Origin: DATKOF01 sp035524795
GTDB lineage: Bacteria; Pseudomonadota; Gammaproteobacteria; Burkholderiales; SG8-41
Reading direction: 5' to 3'
DNA: 16,179 nucleotides
Assembly: GCA_035524795.1 (NCBI GenBank)
Contig: DATKOF010000016.1
Span: 1-16,179, forward strand
This document shows, piece after piece, positions 8,199 through 14,513 of this stretch; the stretch's first letter is position 1; every line of letters begins with the position of its first letter. The translations under genes were made by a program, and so were the position numbers. A model generated the notes under the pieces. The model saw nothing but the letters and a program-made list of their open reading frames with translations, made no database searches and was not told the DNA's origin.

Positions 8199-9371
8199 AT
8201 GTTTTCAGGCTTGATACACCTGCCGTGGTGGGGTTATGTCGCCGTCACGCTGGTTTTGACCCATATCACGATCGCCGGCGTCACGATCTTCCTGCACCGC
8301 CATCAGGCGCACCGCGCGCTCGACCTGCATCCGCTGGTCAGCCATTTTTTCCGCCTCTGGCTGTGGCTGACCACCGGCATGGTCACCAAGGCATGGGCGG
8401 CGATTCACCGCAAGCACCACGCCCGCAGCGACCAGCAAGGCGACCCGCACAGCCCGCAGGTAGTGGGTATCCGGAAAGTACTTTTGCAGGGCACCGAACT
8501 GTACAAGGCGGAAGCCAGGAACGCCGAAACGCTGGAAAAATACGGCCACGGCACGCCGGACGACTGGCTTGAGCGCAACGTCTACACGCCGCATTCGGTG
8601 TTCGGCATCGGTATCATGCTGGTGATCGACATCGTGCTGTTCGGCCCGATCGGCATCACGATGTGGGCGGTGCAGATGCTGTGGATTCCATTCTTCGCCG
8701 CCGGCGTCATCAATGGCATCGGCCACTACTGGGGCTACCGCAATTTCACGACCGAGGACGCCAGCACCAACATCGTGCCGTGGGGCATCCTGATCGGCGG
8801 CGAAGAGCTGCACAACAACCATCACGCCTACGGCTCGTCGGCGAAGCTGTCGAGTCAGTGGTGGGAGTTCGACATCGGCTGGCTCTACATCCGCATCCTC
8901 GAAATTCTCGGCCTCGCGCAGGTCAAGAAACTCGCGTCGAAGATCGAGCTGATGCCGAAACCCGCGTGCGACAGCGAAACGCTGCACGCGGTGATCACGC
9001 ACCGCTACGAAGTGCTCACCCGCTATGCGCGCTCGCTGAAACAGACCTGCGCCGGGGAAATCACGCAGCTGAAGGCGCATGCCGTGCACGTCGACCGCGC
9101 GACCATCAAGCGCTGGCTGCACATCGATGAGCAGAAACTGCCGGCGTCGGAGCGCGCCCGGATGAGCGAAGTGCGCCGCAACAGCAAGGTGCTCGACACC
9201 GTCTATTCGATGCGTCAGGAGCTCGCCGCAGTATGGCAGCGCTCGAGCGCCAGCCGCGAGCAACTGGTGCATCAACTCGAAGACTGGTGCCGCCGCGCCG
9301 AGGCGAGCGGGATCGCCGCGCTGCAGGAGTTTTCGTACCGGCTGCGCCGCTATCAGACCGTTCCGCTCTGA
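8199..9371 (+). CDS. Membrane fatty acid (acyl-CoA type) desaturase with C-terminal extension
   Basis: 390 aa. Three histidine clusters of the integral-membrane diiron desaturases are present: HRHQAHR (33-39), HRKHHARSDQQGDPH (70-84) and HNNHH (205-209), with GHYWGYRN near 175-182. Hydrophobic spans flank these (about 10-32, 48-62, 135-155, 158-175). It likely introduces a double bond, probably delta-9, into acyl chains to adjust membrane fluidity. The catalytic domain ends near 250. The remaining 140 residues are hydrophilic and helical, unusual for a short desaturase, and include EDWCRRAEASGIAALQEF, which resembles the C-terminal end of ISL3-family transposases (recalled similarity, unverified). 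Its stop is 17 bp from the target duplication of the IS insertion, so its original terminator is now 2.6 kb away. Confidence 0.92.
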   Translation: MFSGLIHLPWWGYVAVTLVLTHITIAGVTIFLHRHQAHRALDLHPLVSHFFRLWLWLTTGMVTKAWAAIHRKHHARSDQQGDPHSPQVVGIRKVLLQGTELYKAEARNAETLEKYGHGTPDDWLERNVYTPHSVFGIGIMLVIDIVLFGPIGITMWAVQMLWIPFFAAGVINGIGHYWGYRNFTTEDASTNIVPWGILIGGEELHNNHHAYGSSAKLSSQWWEFDIGWLYIRILEILGLAQVKKLASKIELMPKPACDSETLHAVITHRYEVLTRYARSLKQTCAGEITQLKAHAVHVDRATIKRWLHIDEQKLPASERARMSEVRRNSKVLDTVYSMRQELAAVWQRSSASREQLVHQLEDWCRRAEASGIAALQEFSYRLRRYQTVPL

Positions 9372-9388
9372 CCGCCCGGGGCGCACCC

Positions 9389-9396
9389 GTAAAAAA
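9389..9396. repeat. Left copy of 8-bp target site duplication
   Basis: GTAAAAAA at 9389-9396 abuts the left end of the IS element and is identical to 11993-12000 on the other side. Eight-bp duplications are characteristic of the IS1595 family. Confidence 0.88.
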
Positions 9397-9424
9397 GACG
9401 ATATTATACTTCCCGTACCAATAT
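9397..9424 (+). repeat. Left terminal inverted repeat of the IS1595 element
   Basis: It begins GACGATAT and contains GTACCAAT. Compared with the reverse complement of 11965-11992 it matches at 22 of 28 positions; the mismatches are at positions 1, 9, 10, 12, 17 and 26. CGATAT (9399-9404) is echoed by ATATCG (9421-9426), giving a small internal inverted repeat. The last gene of the minus arm stops at 9428, just inside this end. Confidence 0.88.
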
Positions 9425-9427
9425 CGT

Positions 9428-9622
9428 TCAGTTTTTTTCAAAAAGGCCAGATATAACCCAGTAAATACCCCATACCAGTGCTAACCAGACGCTATATGCG
9501 ATTAGCACACCCGGAAGGTTCCATGAATTTGCTGGTGAAAAGAGGAGCATCATTGCAATCCCAGCTCCCACTACCACTGAGAGGAATATCGCCACCCGTT
9601 TCAAAAGCAGCTTGACGTTCAT
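9428..9622 (-). CDS. Small two-helix membrane protein, IS passenger
   Basis: 64 aa, not assigned to a known family. A short basic start (MNVKLLLKR) is followed by two hydrophobic helices at about 9-28 and 38-59, joined by a short loop containing SPANSW, and a polar tail (FEKN). It is probably an inner-membrane hairpin with both ends on the same side. Its ATG (9622-9620) overlaps the stop of the upstream 58-aa gene in ATGA, so it is likely translationally coupled as the third gene of the transposase operon. Its stop lies 4 bp inside the left terminal repeat. It is possibly an element-borne accessory or toxin-like membrane peptide; this is only speculation from its size and location. Confidence 0.65.
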   Translation of the reverse strand: MNVKLLLKRVAIFLSVVVGAGIAMMLLFSPANSWNLPGVLIAYSVWLALVWGIYWVISGLFEKN

Positions 9623-9795
9623 TTTTTCTTCTTCGCCTGTTTGCGTGGGACAAGCGCATCCATGGCTCGCTCAAAGGCTTCGCCGCTCTCGATTCCCATT
9701 GACTTTGCCGCCTCAATAAAACGTGCTGACTGCGCCAGACTATCTGGCTTAGTCTTTCGTTTTCGCTTTTTTCCTTTTACGCCACGCACATTCAT
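9619..9795 (-). CDS. Small basic protein, IS passenger (58 aa)
   Basis: 58 aa, read by hand from the minus strand. It starts MNVRGVKGKKRKRK and ends RKQAKKKK, so both termini are strongly basic around a central helix-forming part (SLAQSARFIEAAKSMGIESGEAFERAMDALV). Its ATG (9795-9793) overlaps the transposase stop TGA (9794-9792) as ATGA. Its own stop (9621-9619) overlaps the next ATG in the same way. The coupling and absence of internal stops support a real gene despite its size. I do not recognise a family. The charge pattern would suit nucleic-acid binding or modulation of the transposase, but that is inference. Confidence 0.65.
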   Translation of the reverse strand: MNVRGVKGKKRKRKTKPDSLAQSARFIEAAKSMGIESGEAFERAMDALVPRKQAKKKK

Positions 9796-10733
9796 CCAGC
9801 AGTAGTTTGATAGGTCAGTCTTTTGCCCTTGACACCCGCCAGCAGTTTTTCTGCCCGCTCGCTGTCCTCAACCCCTAACGCTTTGCGATTGTTATACCGA
9901 AAGTCAAATTCCGCAAGGTAGCGGTGCAAATGGTTATGACCGCAATGTTGATAAACGCCTTTCATGCCGCGTTTGAAGATTGAAAAGAAGCCTTCAACGG
10001 TGTTGGTGTGAATTTCTTTATTCCCACGACGCACGTATTCGCCTTGTTTGTGGTGAATGATGTTATGTCCGGCGAACTCGCGCCCAACCTTGATATAGCT
10101 GTAATTGTCATCGGTCATTAAGGTTGCTTCACGCGCGAGGTTTTCTCTCACGATAGGGGAGAGCGTTGAAGCCCTGACATCGTCAACCACAAAACTACGT
10201 GCTTGCCCACTATTGCGATCAACAAGGGAAAGCACTTTGTTCTTGTGAGCGAAGCCGCGCCCCTTTTTGACGCCCTTTGGCTTGATGGTTCTGTCGTGTC
10301 CGATAAATGCCTCGTCCACTTCTACTACACCACCGTCAGCGCCAAGGGGCGCGAAAGCGCCAGAACGCATAGCTTCCCGAATCCGATGGCTTAGGAACCA
10401 TGCCGATTTAAGCGTAATGCCGAGCATCCGGTGAAGCTGGTTTGATGAAAGCCCTTTCTTGCTGCTGGCGATCAGGAAAATGGCCTGTAACCATACATTC
10501 ATTGGAATATGGCTTGCCTCGAAAATAGTGCCGATCTTGACCGTAAACGGCTTGCGGCAATCCCGGCACTTATGGACACCAATACGGGTGGACTTGCCTT
10601 GTAACTTGCGGCTGTTACCGATAACGCCGCAATGCGGGCATACCGCGCCATGCGGCCACAGGCGAGCCTCGATATACCGGTAAGCGGCTTCCTCGTTGTG
10701 GAAGATTGGGTCGGATAGGATGGATTTACACAT
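9792..10733 (-). CDS. IS1595-family transposase
   Basis: 313 aa from ATG 10733, preceded by GGGAG. An upstream in-frame ATG at 10787 is rejected because it would begin before the predicted promoter and precedes the usual start. An N-terminal zinc ribbon has C32/C35 (CPHC) and C56/C59 (CRDC). A helix-turn-helix-like part follows (KGLSSNQLHRMLGITLKSAW, 93-112). The DDE-type catalytic core shows D140 in VEVDE, D208 or D209 in MTDD, and E247 in HTNTVEG, followed by FSIFKRG (K254). This is the IS1595 arrangement. The gene appears full length and leads the minus-strand trio, with its stop overlapping the next start by ATGA. Confidence 0.94.
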   Translation of the reverse strand: MCKSILSDPIFHNEEAAYRYIEARLWPHGAVCPHCGVIGNSRKLQGKSTRIGVHKCRDCRKPFTVKIGTIFEASHIPMNVWLQAIFLIASSKKGLSSNQLHRMLGITLKSAWFLSHRIREAMRSGAFAPLGADGGVVEVDEAFIGHDRTIKPKGVKKGRGFAHKNKVLSLVDRNSGQARSFVVDDVRASTLSPIVRENLAREATLMTDDNYSYIKVGREFAGHNIIHHKQGEYVRRGNKEIHTNTVEGFFSIFKRGMKGVYQHCGHNHLHRYLAEFDFRYNNRKALGVEDSERAEKLLAGVKGKRLTYQTTAG

Positions 10734-10758
10734 GGCTGGCTCCCAGAAGTCTGGAACC

Positions 10759-10801
10759 GATTTTACTTGACTGTGACATAAAAGCAAGTAAAATCTTGCT
10801 T
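10759..10801. promoter_or_regulatory. Overlapping divergent promoters on an 11-bp palindrome
   Basis: GATTTTACTTG (10759-10769) and CAAGTAAAATC (10785-10795) form a perfect 11-bp inverted repeat with a 15-bp spacer. The plus strand reads TTGACT (10767-10772), 16 bp, then TAAAAT (10789-10794), driving the P63C gene. The minus strand reads TTGCTT (10787-10782), 16 bp, then TAAAAT (10765-10760), driving the transposase. A second inverted repeat, AAGCAAG/CTTGCTT (10782-10788, 10795-10801), brackets the plus -10. The two promoters occupy the same DNA, so they should exclude each other, and the palindrome is a plausible operator. Confidence 0.7.
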
Positions 10802-10826
10802 AATTCACTATAGCAAGGAATACAAT

Positions 10827-11855
10827 ATGGACGAGCAAAACGGCAGGGCAAAGGGTGGCCTCAGGCGGGCGGAAGCCTTGTCTCCGGAGCGCCGAAAGGA
10901 AATCGCATTGCTAGGTGTCGCAGCTAAGCGGGAGCGTGCCGCCGCTAGGGAGGAGCTTTCCAAGTTGCCAAAGGCTACCCACGGCGACCCGTCACACCCA
11001 CTTGTCATTGGCGCTTGGGAGGTTCCCTGCTATGTCCTGACTGATAAGCGTCGGGTTCTGGTGCAGGGTGGCGTGATTGACGCCCTCGACATGAGCCAAG
11101 GAACCGCCGGACGCGGGGGTGGTGATCGAATCGCCAAATTTCTAGCCACTAAAGGGATAAAGTCCTTTGTTTCTGAGCAGTTATCGGATGTGATCAAGAA
11201 CCCCATCATATTCCAGACTACACACGGAAGTCGCGCTTATGGGTATGAAGCAACCGTCTTGGCTGATATTTGCGATGCCGTCCTCGAAGCTCGCAAACAG
11301 GACAAGCTTCACTATCAACAGGTGCATATTGCTGATCGTTGCGAGGCGCTTGTCCGGGCATTCGCCAAAGTCGGGATTATTGCCCTCGTTGACGAAGCAA
11401 CCGGCTTCCAATACGACCGCCCACGCCGCGATCTTGAAGAACAGCTTAAGAAATTTCTGTCTGAATCGCTACGGCGTTGGGTTAGAACTTTCCCGGCGGC
11501 ATACTTTGAACACCTGTGCCGCCTCCGTGGGGTGACATTGCGCCCCGATATGAAGTTGCCGCAGTACTTCGGGCATCTCACCAACAATCTCGTTTATCGG
11601 CGAATCGCTCCCGGCTTGCTAAAAACGCTCAAGGAGCGCAGGAATGAGCGCGGCGCACCAAGCAACAAGCTAAACCAATGGCTGAGCCTTGATGTCGGGG
11701 TTCCAGAACTTCTTGTGCATTTGGGTACGGTCATCGCTGTCATGAAGCAACATACTGTCTATGAAGATTTTGAACGTGCGCTGGATCAGGTAGCTTCGGT
11801 ATATCCAGAAACGCCGGGATTATTTGACGACCCGAAAGACTGGGAACCTCGATAA
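10827..11855 (+). CDS. P63C-domain protein, IS passenger
   Basis: 342 aa, preceded by AAGGAA (10815-10820) 6 nt before the ATG. The N terminus (8-40) is basic and helical, with LSPERRKEIALLG. A central conserved part (about 60-200) includes GYEATVLADICDAVLEAR, HIADR and VGIIALVDEATGFQ. The C-terminal P63C domain (about 205-320) shows RRWVRTFPAAYFEHL, LPQYFGHLTNNLVYRRIAPG and NQWLSLDVGVPELLVHLG. P63C proteins are known from bacteria and phages, with no assigned biochemical role that I know of. Here the gene lies wholly inside the IS1595 ends, divergent from the transposase, so it is cargo. Codon and base use match the IS, not the host flanks. Confidence 0.85.
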   Translation: MDEQNGRAKGGLRRAEALSPERRKEIALLGVAAKRERAAAREELSKLPKATHGDPSHPLVIGAWEVPCYVLTDKRRVLVQGGVIDALDMSQGTAGRGGGDRIAKFLATKGIKSFVSEQLSDVIKNPIIFQTTHGSRAYGYEATVLADICDAVLEARKQDKLHYQQVHIADRCEALVRAFAKVGIIALVDEATGFQYDRPRRDLEEQLKKFLSESLRRWVRTFPAAYFEHLCRLRGVTLRPDMKLPQYFGHLTNNLVYRRIAPGLLKTLKERRNERGAPSNKLNQWLSLDVGVPELLVHLGTVIAVMKQHTVYEDFERALDQVASVYPETPGLFDDPKDWEPR

Positions 11856-11870
11856 AAACTTGCAGGTCGT

Positions 11871-11926
11871 GGAGAACGGGTAACGCTGGTTGTATCGGCT
11901 GATCACCGGCCAGCGTTACCCGCCAC
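11871..11926. repeat. Strong hairpin near the right end of the IS element
   Basis: CGGGTAACGCTGG (11877-11889) and CCAGCGTTACCCG (11910-11922) pair perfectly over 13 bp around a 20-nt loop. Outer GTGG (near 11869-11872) and CCAC (11923-11926) can extend the stem past a small bulge. No T-run follows, so it is not a canonical intrinsic terminator. It lies 15 bp after the P63C stop and could act as an mRNA 3' structure or as a subterminal transposition element. Confidence 0.65.
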
Positions 11927-11964
11927 GTTATTGATATTTAGCACATTCTACAAAGTCCTGTAAA

Positions 11965-11992
11965 ATTTTGGTACGCGAAGGAGCATATCGTG
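11965..11992 (-). repeat. Right terminal inverted repeat of the IS1595 element
   Basis: Read from the outside inwards it starts CACGATAT and contains GTACCAAA, matching the left end at 22 of 28 positions. It is followed directly by the second GTAAAAAA duplication. Confidence 0.88.
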
Positions 11993-12000
11993 GTAAAAAA
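11993..12000. repeat. Right copy of 8-bp target site duplication
   Basis: GTAAAAAA (11993-12000) is identical to 9389-9396. Its six As also form the left-hand A-tract of the terminator that follows. Confidence 0.88.
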
Positions 12001-12022
12001 GCCCGCGGATGCGGGCTTTTTT
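11995..12022. terminator. Bidirectional rho-independent terminator (rpmG and, originally, desaturase)
   Basis: AAAAAA, then stem GCCCGC (12001-12006), loop GGAT, stem GCGGGC (12011-12016), then TTTTTT (12017-12022). It works on both strands: after rpmG on the minus strand, and for plus-strand transcripts from the left. Before the IS insertion it lay about 19 bp after the desaturase stop. Now it terminates plus-strand transcripts leaving the IS (P63C side). Confidence 0.88.
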
Positions 12023-12044
12023 GTTTTTCGGCTGGCCGGAGCGC

Positions 12045-12200
12045 TTACTTGAGCTTGGTCTCTTTATAGACCACATGCTTGCGCGCGACCGGGTCGAATT
12101 TCCTGATCTCGATCTTGTCCGGCGTGGTGCGCTTGTTCTTGGTCGTCGTGTAGAAGTGGCCGGTGCCGGCGCTCGATTCGAGCTTGATTTTTTCTCTCAT
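12045..12200 (-). CDS. rpmG: 50S ribosomal protein L33
   Basis: 51 aa, translated by hand: MREKIKLESSAGTGHFYTTT, then KNKRTTPDKIEIRKFDPVARKH and a basic end. It matches the proteobacterial L33 type that lacks the zinc-binding cysteines. L33 is a small protein of the large ribosomal subunit near the E site. It lies 12 bp after rpmB on the same strand, with AAGGA overlapping the rpmB stop as a Shine-Dalgarno, and the operon ends at the terminator 12001-12022. The frame on the opposite strand over this region is a shadow. Confidence 0.96.
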   Translation of the reverse strand: MREKIKLESSAGTGHFYTTTKNKRTTPDKIEIRKFDPVARKHVVYKETKLK

Positions 12201-12212
12201 GGTCGGCGTTCC

Positions 12213-12449
12213 TTAAATCCGCGCGCCTTTTTCGCGCAGTTCGGCAAGCACGGTCTCGATGCCTTTCTTGTCGATCGTGCGCAACCCGGCCTGCGACACG
12301 CGCAGCCGGACCCAGCGTTTCTCGTTCTCAAGCCAGAAACGATGATACTGGAGACTCGGCATGAAACGGCGCTTCGTCTTGTTGTTGGCGTGGGAAACGT
12401 GGTTCCCGACCTGCGGCTTCTTGCCGGTGACCTGACAAACGCGTGACAT
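12213..12449 (-). CDS. rpmB: 50S ribosomal protein L28
   Basis: 78 aa, the standard length. It begins MSRVCQVTGKKPQVGNHVSH, continues NNKTKRRFMPSLQYHRFWLE and ends in a basic region. All are hallmarks of L28, a large-subunit protein required for 70S assembly. The start is at ATG 12449; the long upstream extension of the frame is noise through radC. It is cotranscribed with rpmG from the promoter at 12478-12506. The rpmB-rpmG pair with radC upstream is a widespread proteobacterial arrangement. Confidence 0.97.
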   Translation of the reverse strand: MSRVCQVTGKKPQVGNHVSHANNKTKRRFMPSLQYHRFWLENEKRWVRLRVSQAGLRTIDKKGIETVLAELREKGARI

Positions 12450-12477
12450 GATGCAACCCCGATTTCGAAAAGGCGCG

Positions 12478-12506
12478 ATTCTACACGATTTTGAAGCTTT
12501 GCCCAA
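12478..12506 (-). promoter_or_regulatory. Promoter of rpmB-rpmG
   Basis: On the minus strand, TTGGGC (12506-12501), a 17-bp spacer and TAGAAT (12483-12478) make a sigma-70-type promoter. The start point would lie near 12471, about 22 nt ahead of rpmB. It sits in the 62-bp gap right after the radC stop, so the ribosomal genes can be transcribed independently of radC. Confidence 0.6.
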
Positions 12507-12511
12507 AACCC

Positions 12512-13186
12512 CTACAGCAGCCCCCGCTCCGCGAACGACACCACGCCGCTGCCGGCGATGATGAAATGGTCGAGCACCCGCACATCGACCAGCGCCAGCG
12601 CCTGCTTCAACGCCTGGGTCAGCGCTTCGTCGGCGCGCGACGGCTCGGCGACGCCCGACGGATGGTTGTGCGCGAAGATCACCGCGCCGGCGTTGTGGTA
12701 CAGCGCGCGCTTGACGACCTCGCGCGGATAGACGCTGGTCTGGGTCAGCGTCCCCCGGAACAGCTCCTCGCTTTTCAGCACGCGGTTCTGGGCGTCGAGG
12801 AACAGCGCGACGAACACCTCGTGCGGCAGCGCCTGCAGACTGAGCCGCAGATACTCCCGCACCGCGCCGGGCGAATTCAGCGCGTCGCCGTCGCTGATTT
12901 TCTCGTGCAGAGCGCGGCGCGCCATTTCGACCGCCGCCTGCAACTGGACGAATTTCGCCTGCCCGATGCCGGGCACCGCGCACAGCTCCTTTTCGTCCGC
13001 CGCGCACAATACCGACAGCGAACCGAAATGCTTGAGCAGCCCACGCGCGAGATCGACCGCACTCTTGCCGGGCACGCCGGTGCGCAGAAAAATCGCCAGC
13101 AGCTCGGCGTCCGACAGCGCGTGCGCGCCCTTGGCCAGCAGCTTTTCGCGCGGCCGGTCGTCTTCGGGCCAGTCAGTGATCGCCAT
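12512..13186 (-). CDS. radC: RadC-family JAMM/MPN domain protein
   Basis: 224 aa from ATG 13186; the frame is open far upstream antisense to coaBC, but homologues begin MAITDWPEDDRPREKLL-like. The N-terminal half has a helix-hairpin-helix (AVPGIGQAK, about 70-78), suggesting DNA binding. The C-terminal half has the JAMM metal motif HNHPSGVAEPSRAD (H173, H175, D186), followed by VLDHFIIAG. Family members were once called DNA repair proteins, but the function of chromosomal RadC remains uncertain. It is divergent from coaBC and immediately upstream of rpmB. Confidence 0.94.
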   Translation of the reverse strand: MAITDWPEDDRPREKLLAKGAHALSDAELLAIFLRTGVPGKSAVDLARGLLKHFGSLSVLCAADEKELCAVPGIGQAKFVQLQAAVEMARRALHEKISDGDALNSPGAVREYLRLSLQALPHEVFVALFLDAQNRVLKSEELFRGTLTQTSVYPREVVKRALYHNAGAVIFAHNHPSGVAEPSRADEALTQALKQALALVDVRVLDHFIIAGSGVVSFAERGLL

Positions 13187-13261
13187 TCCGGGTTCCGTAA
13201 GCGTCGGTTTCCGATATAGTTTAAACTTGCCCTTCGCATTTTGTGGAACCCCCTGAATCCA

Positions 13262-14500
13262 ATGGCTGACCAGCGCAAAATCGTGCTCGGCGTCACCGGC
13301 GGCATCGCCGCCTACAAGGCCGCCGAACTCGCGCGCCTGCTCATCAAGGACGGCGCCGAGGTGCAGGTCGTAATGACCGAGGCGGCGACCGGCTTCATCG
13401 CGCCGGCGACGTTTCAGGCGCTGACCGGCCGGCCGGTGCTGACCGACATGTGGGACGCCGGCGTGCCGAACCGGATGGCGCACATCGAACTGACGCGCGG
13501 CGCCGATGCCGTGGTCGTCGCGCCGGCGACCGCCGATTTCATCGCCAAACTCGCGCACGGCGCGGCCGACGACCTGCTGTCGGCGCTGTGCCTGGCGCGC
13601 CCGGCCGGCTGCCCGCTGCTGGTTGCGCCAGCGATGAACCGCGAGATGTGGGACAACGCGGCAACCCGGCGCAACGTTGCGCAGCTCGAACGCGACGGCA
13701 TCGTGCTGCTCGGCCCCGCGAGCGGCGATCAGGCGTGCGGCGAGACCGGCTTCGGGCGCATGCTCGAACCCGGACAAATCCATCAGGAAGTCGCAGCGCA
13801 TCTGTCGCCGCCGCTGCTCGCCGGCAAGCATGTGCTGGTCACGGCCGGCCCGACCTACGAAGCGATCGACGCGGTGCGCGGCATCACCAACCGCAGCTCG
13901 GGCAAGATGGGCTACGCGGTCGCGCGCGCGGCGCTCGCGGCCGGCGCGCGGGTCACGCTGATCTCGGGGCCGGTCGCGCTGACGGCGCCGGCGGCGGCGC
14001 GCGTCGAACCGGCAACCAGCGCCGATGAAATGTTCGCCGCGGTGAAAAAACATCTGAAGGATGCCGACATCTTCATCAGCGTCGCGGCGGTCGCCGATTA
14101 CCGGCCCGAACAATCCGTCGGCGGCAAGATCAAAAAATCCGGCCAGGCATTGAACCTGAAACTGGTGCCGACGCCGGACATCGTGGCGTGGGCCGCAGCG
14201 CAGCCCGATGCGCCGTTCTGCGTCGGCTTCGCCGCCGAAACCGAAAAGCTGCACGAACACGCGCAGCAGAAACGCCGCGATAAAAAACTGCCGCTGCTCG
14301 CCGCCAACCTCGCCCAGAGCGCGCTCGGCGCCGACGACAATGAGCTGGTGCTGTTTGACGACCGCGGCGCGCATAAGCTCGCGCGTGCGCCGAAATCGAT
14401 GATCGCACGGCAACTGATCGCACATATCGCCGCGCTGATGAATGCCGGCACGCGGCATTCCGGAACCGCAGCGCGCGGAGAACAGCAGCGTCTGCATTGA
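13262..14500 (+). CDS. coaBC: Bifunctional phosphopantothenoylcysteine decarboxylase / phosphopantothenate-cysteine ligase CoaBC
   Basis: 412 aa from ATG 13262; an upstream in-frame ATG at 13241 adds seven residues ahead of the conserved start. The protein makes 4'-phosphopantetheine for coenzyme A. The N-terminal CoaC flavoprotein has GVTGGIAAYKA (10-20), catalytic H74 in HIELTR, PAMN (N126) and ACGETGFGRM (C159). The C-terminal CoaB ligase starts near VLVTAGPTYEAID and includes ITNRSSGKMG (N210) and VAAVADYRP. The last 20 or so residues extend beyond the usual end. In the 75-bp gap to divergent radC, TATAGT (13215-13220) may be a -10 but has no good -35. dut follows 13 bp downstream. Confidence 0.96.
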   Translation: MADQRKIVLGVTGGIAAYKAAELARLLIKDGAEVQVVMTEAATGFIAPATFQALTGRPVLTDMWDAGVPNRMAHIELTRGADAVVVAPATADFIAKLAHGAADDLLSALCLARPAGCPLLVAPAMNREMWDNAATRRNVAQLERDGIVLLGPASGDQACGETGFGRMLEPGQIHQEVAAHLSPPLLAGKHVLVTAGPTYEAIDAVRGITNRSSGKMGYAVARAALAAGARVTLISGPVALTAPAAARVEPATSADEMFAAVKKHLKDADIFISVAAVADYRPEQSVGGKIKKSGQALNLKLVPTPDIVAWAAAQPDAPFCVGFAAETEKLHEHAQQKRRDKKLPLLAANLAQSALGADDNELVLFDDRGAHKLARAPKSMIARQLIAHIAALMNAGTRHSGTAARGEQQRLH

Positions 14501-14513
14501 CGGTCGGCATGGC

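Larger units (their letters stand above)
9397..11992. mobile_element. IS1595-family insertion sequence with passenger genes
   Basis: A 2596-bp element bounded by imperfect terminal inverted repeats (9397-9424 and 11965-11992; 22 of 28 positions match) and by the 8-bp direct duplication GTAAAAAA. It carries a complete IS1595-type transposase, two small same-strand genes coupled to it, and a divergent P63C-domain gene. Its base composition is visibly lower in GC than the flanks, indicating recent acquisition. All open frames appear intact and both ends are present, so it may still be mobile. It lies between the desaturase gene and the shared terminator/rpmG and disrupts no coding sequence. Confidence 0.92.

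Noticed and set aside
8205..9386. 393-aa minus-strand frame opposite the desaturase
   Set aside because: Antisense shadow; the plus-strand protein has all three histidine boxes.
11931..11966. Possible outward promoter (TTGATA and TAAAAT) at the right IS end
   Set aside because: The hexamers are 24 bp apart and no other pairing has acceptable spacing.
12009..12446. 145-aa plus-strand frame over the L33/L28 genes
   Set aside because: Starts in the terminator and runs antisense to two conserved ribosomal proteins.
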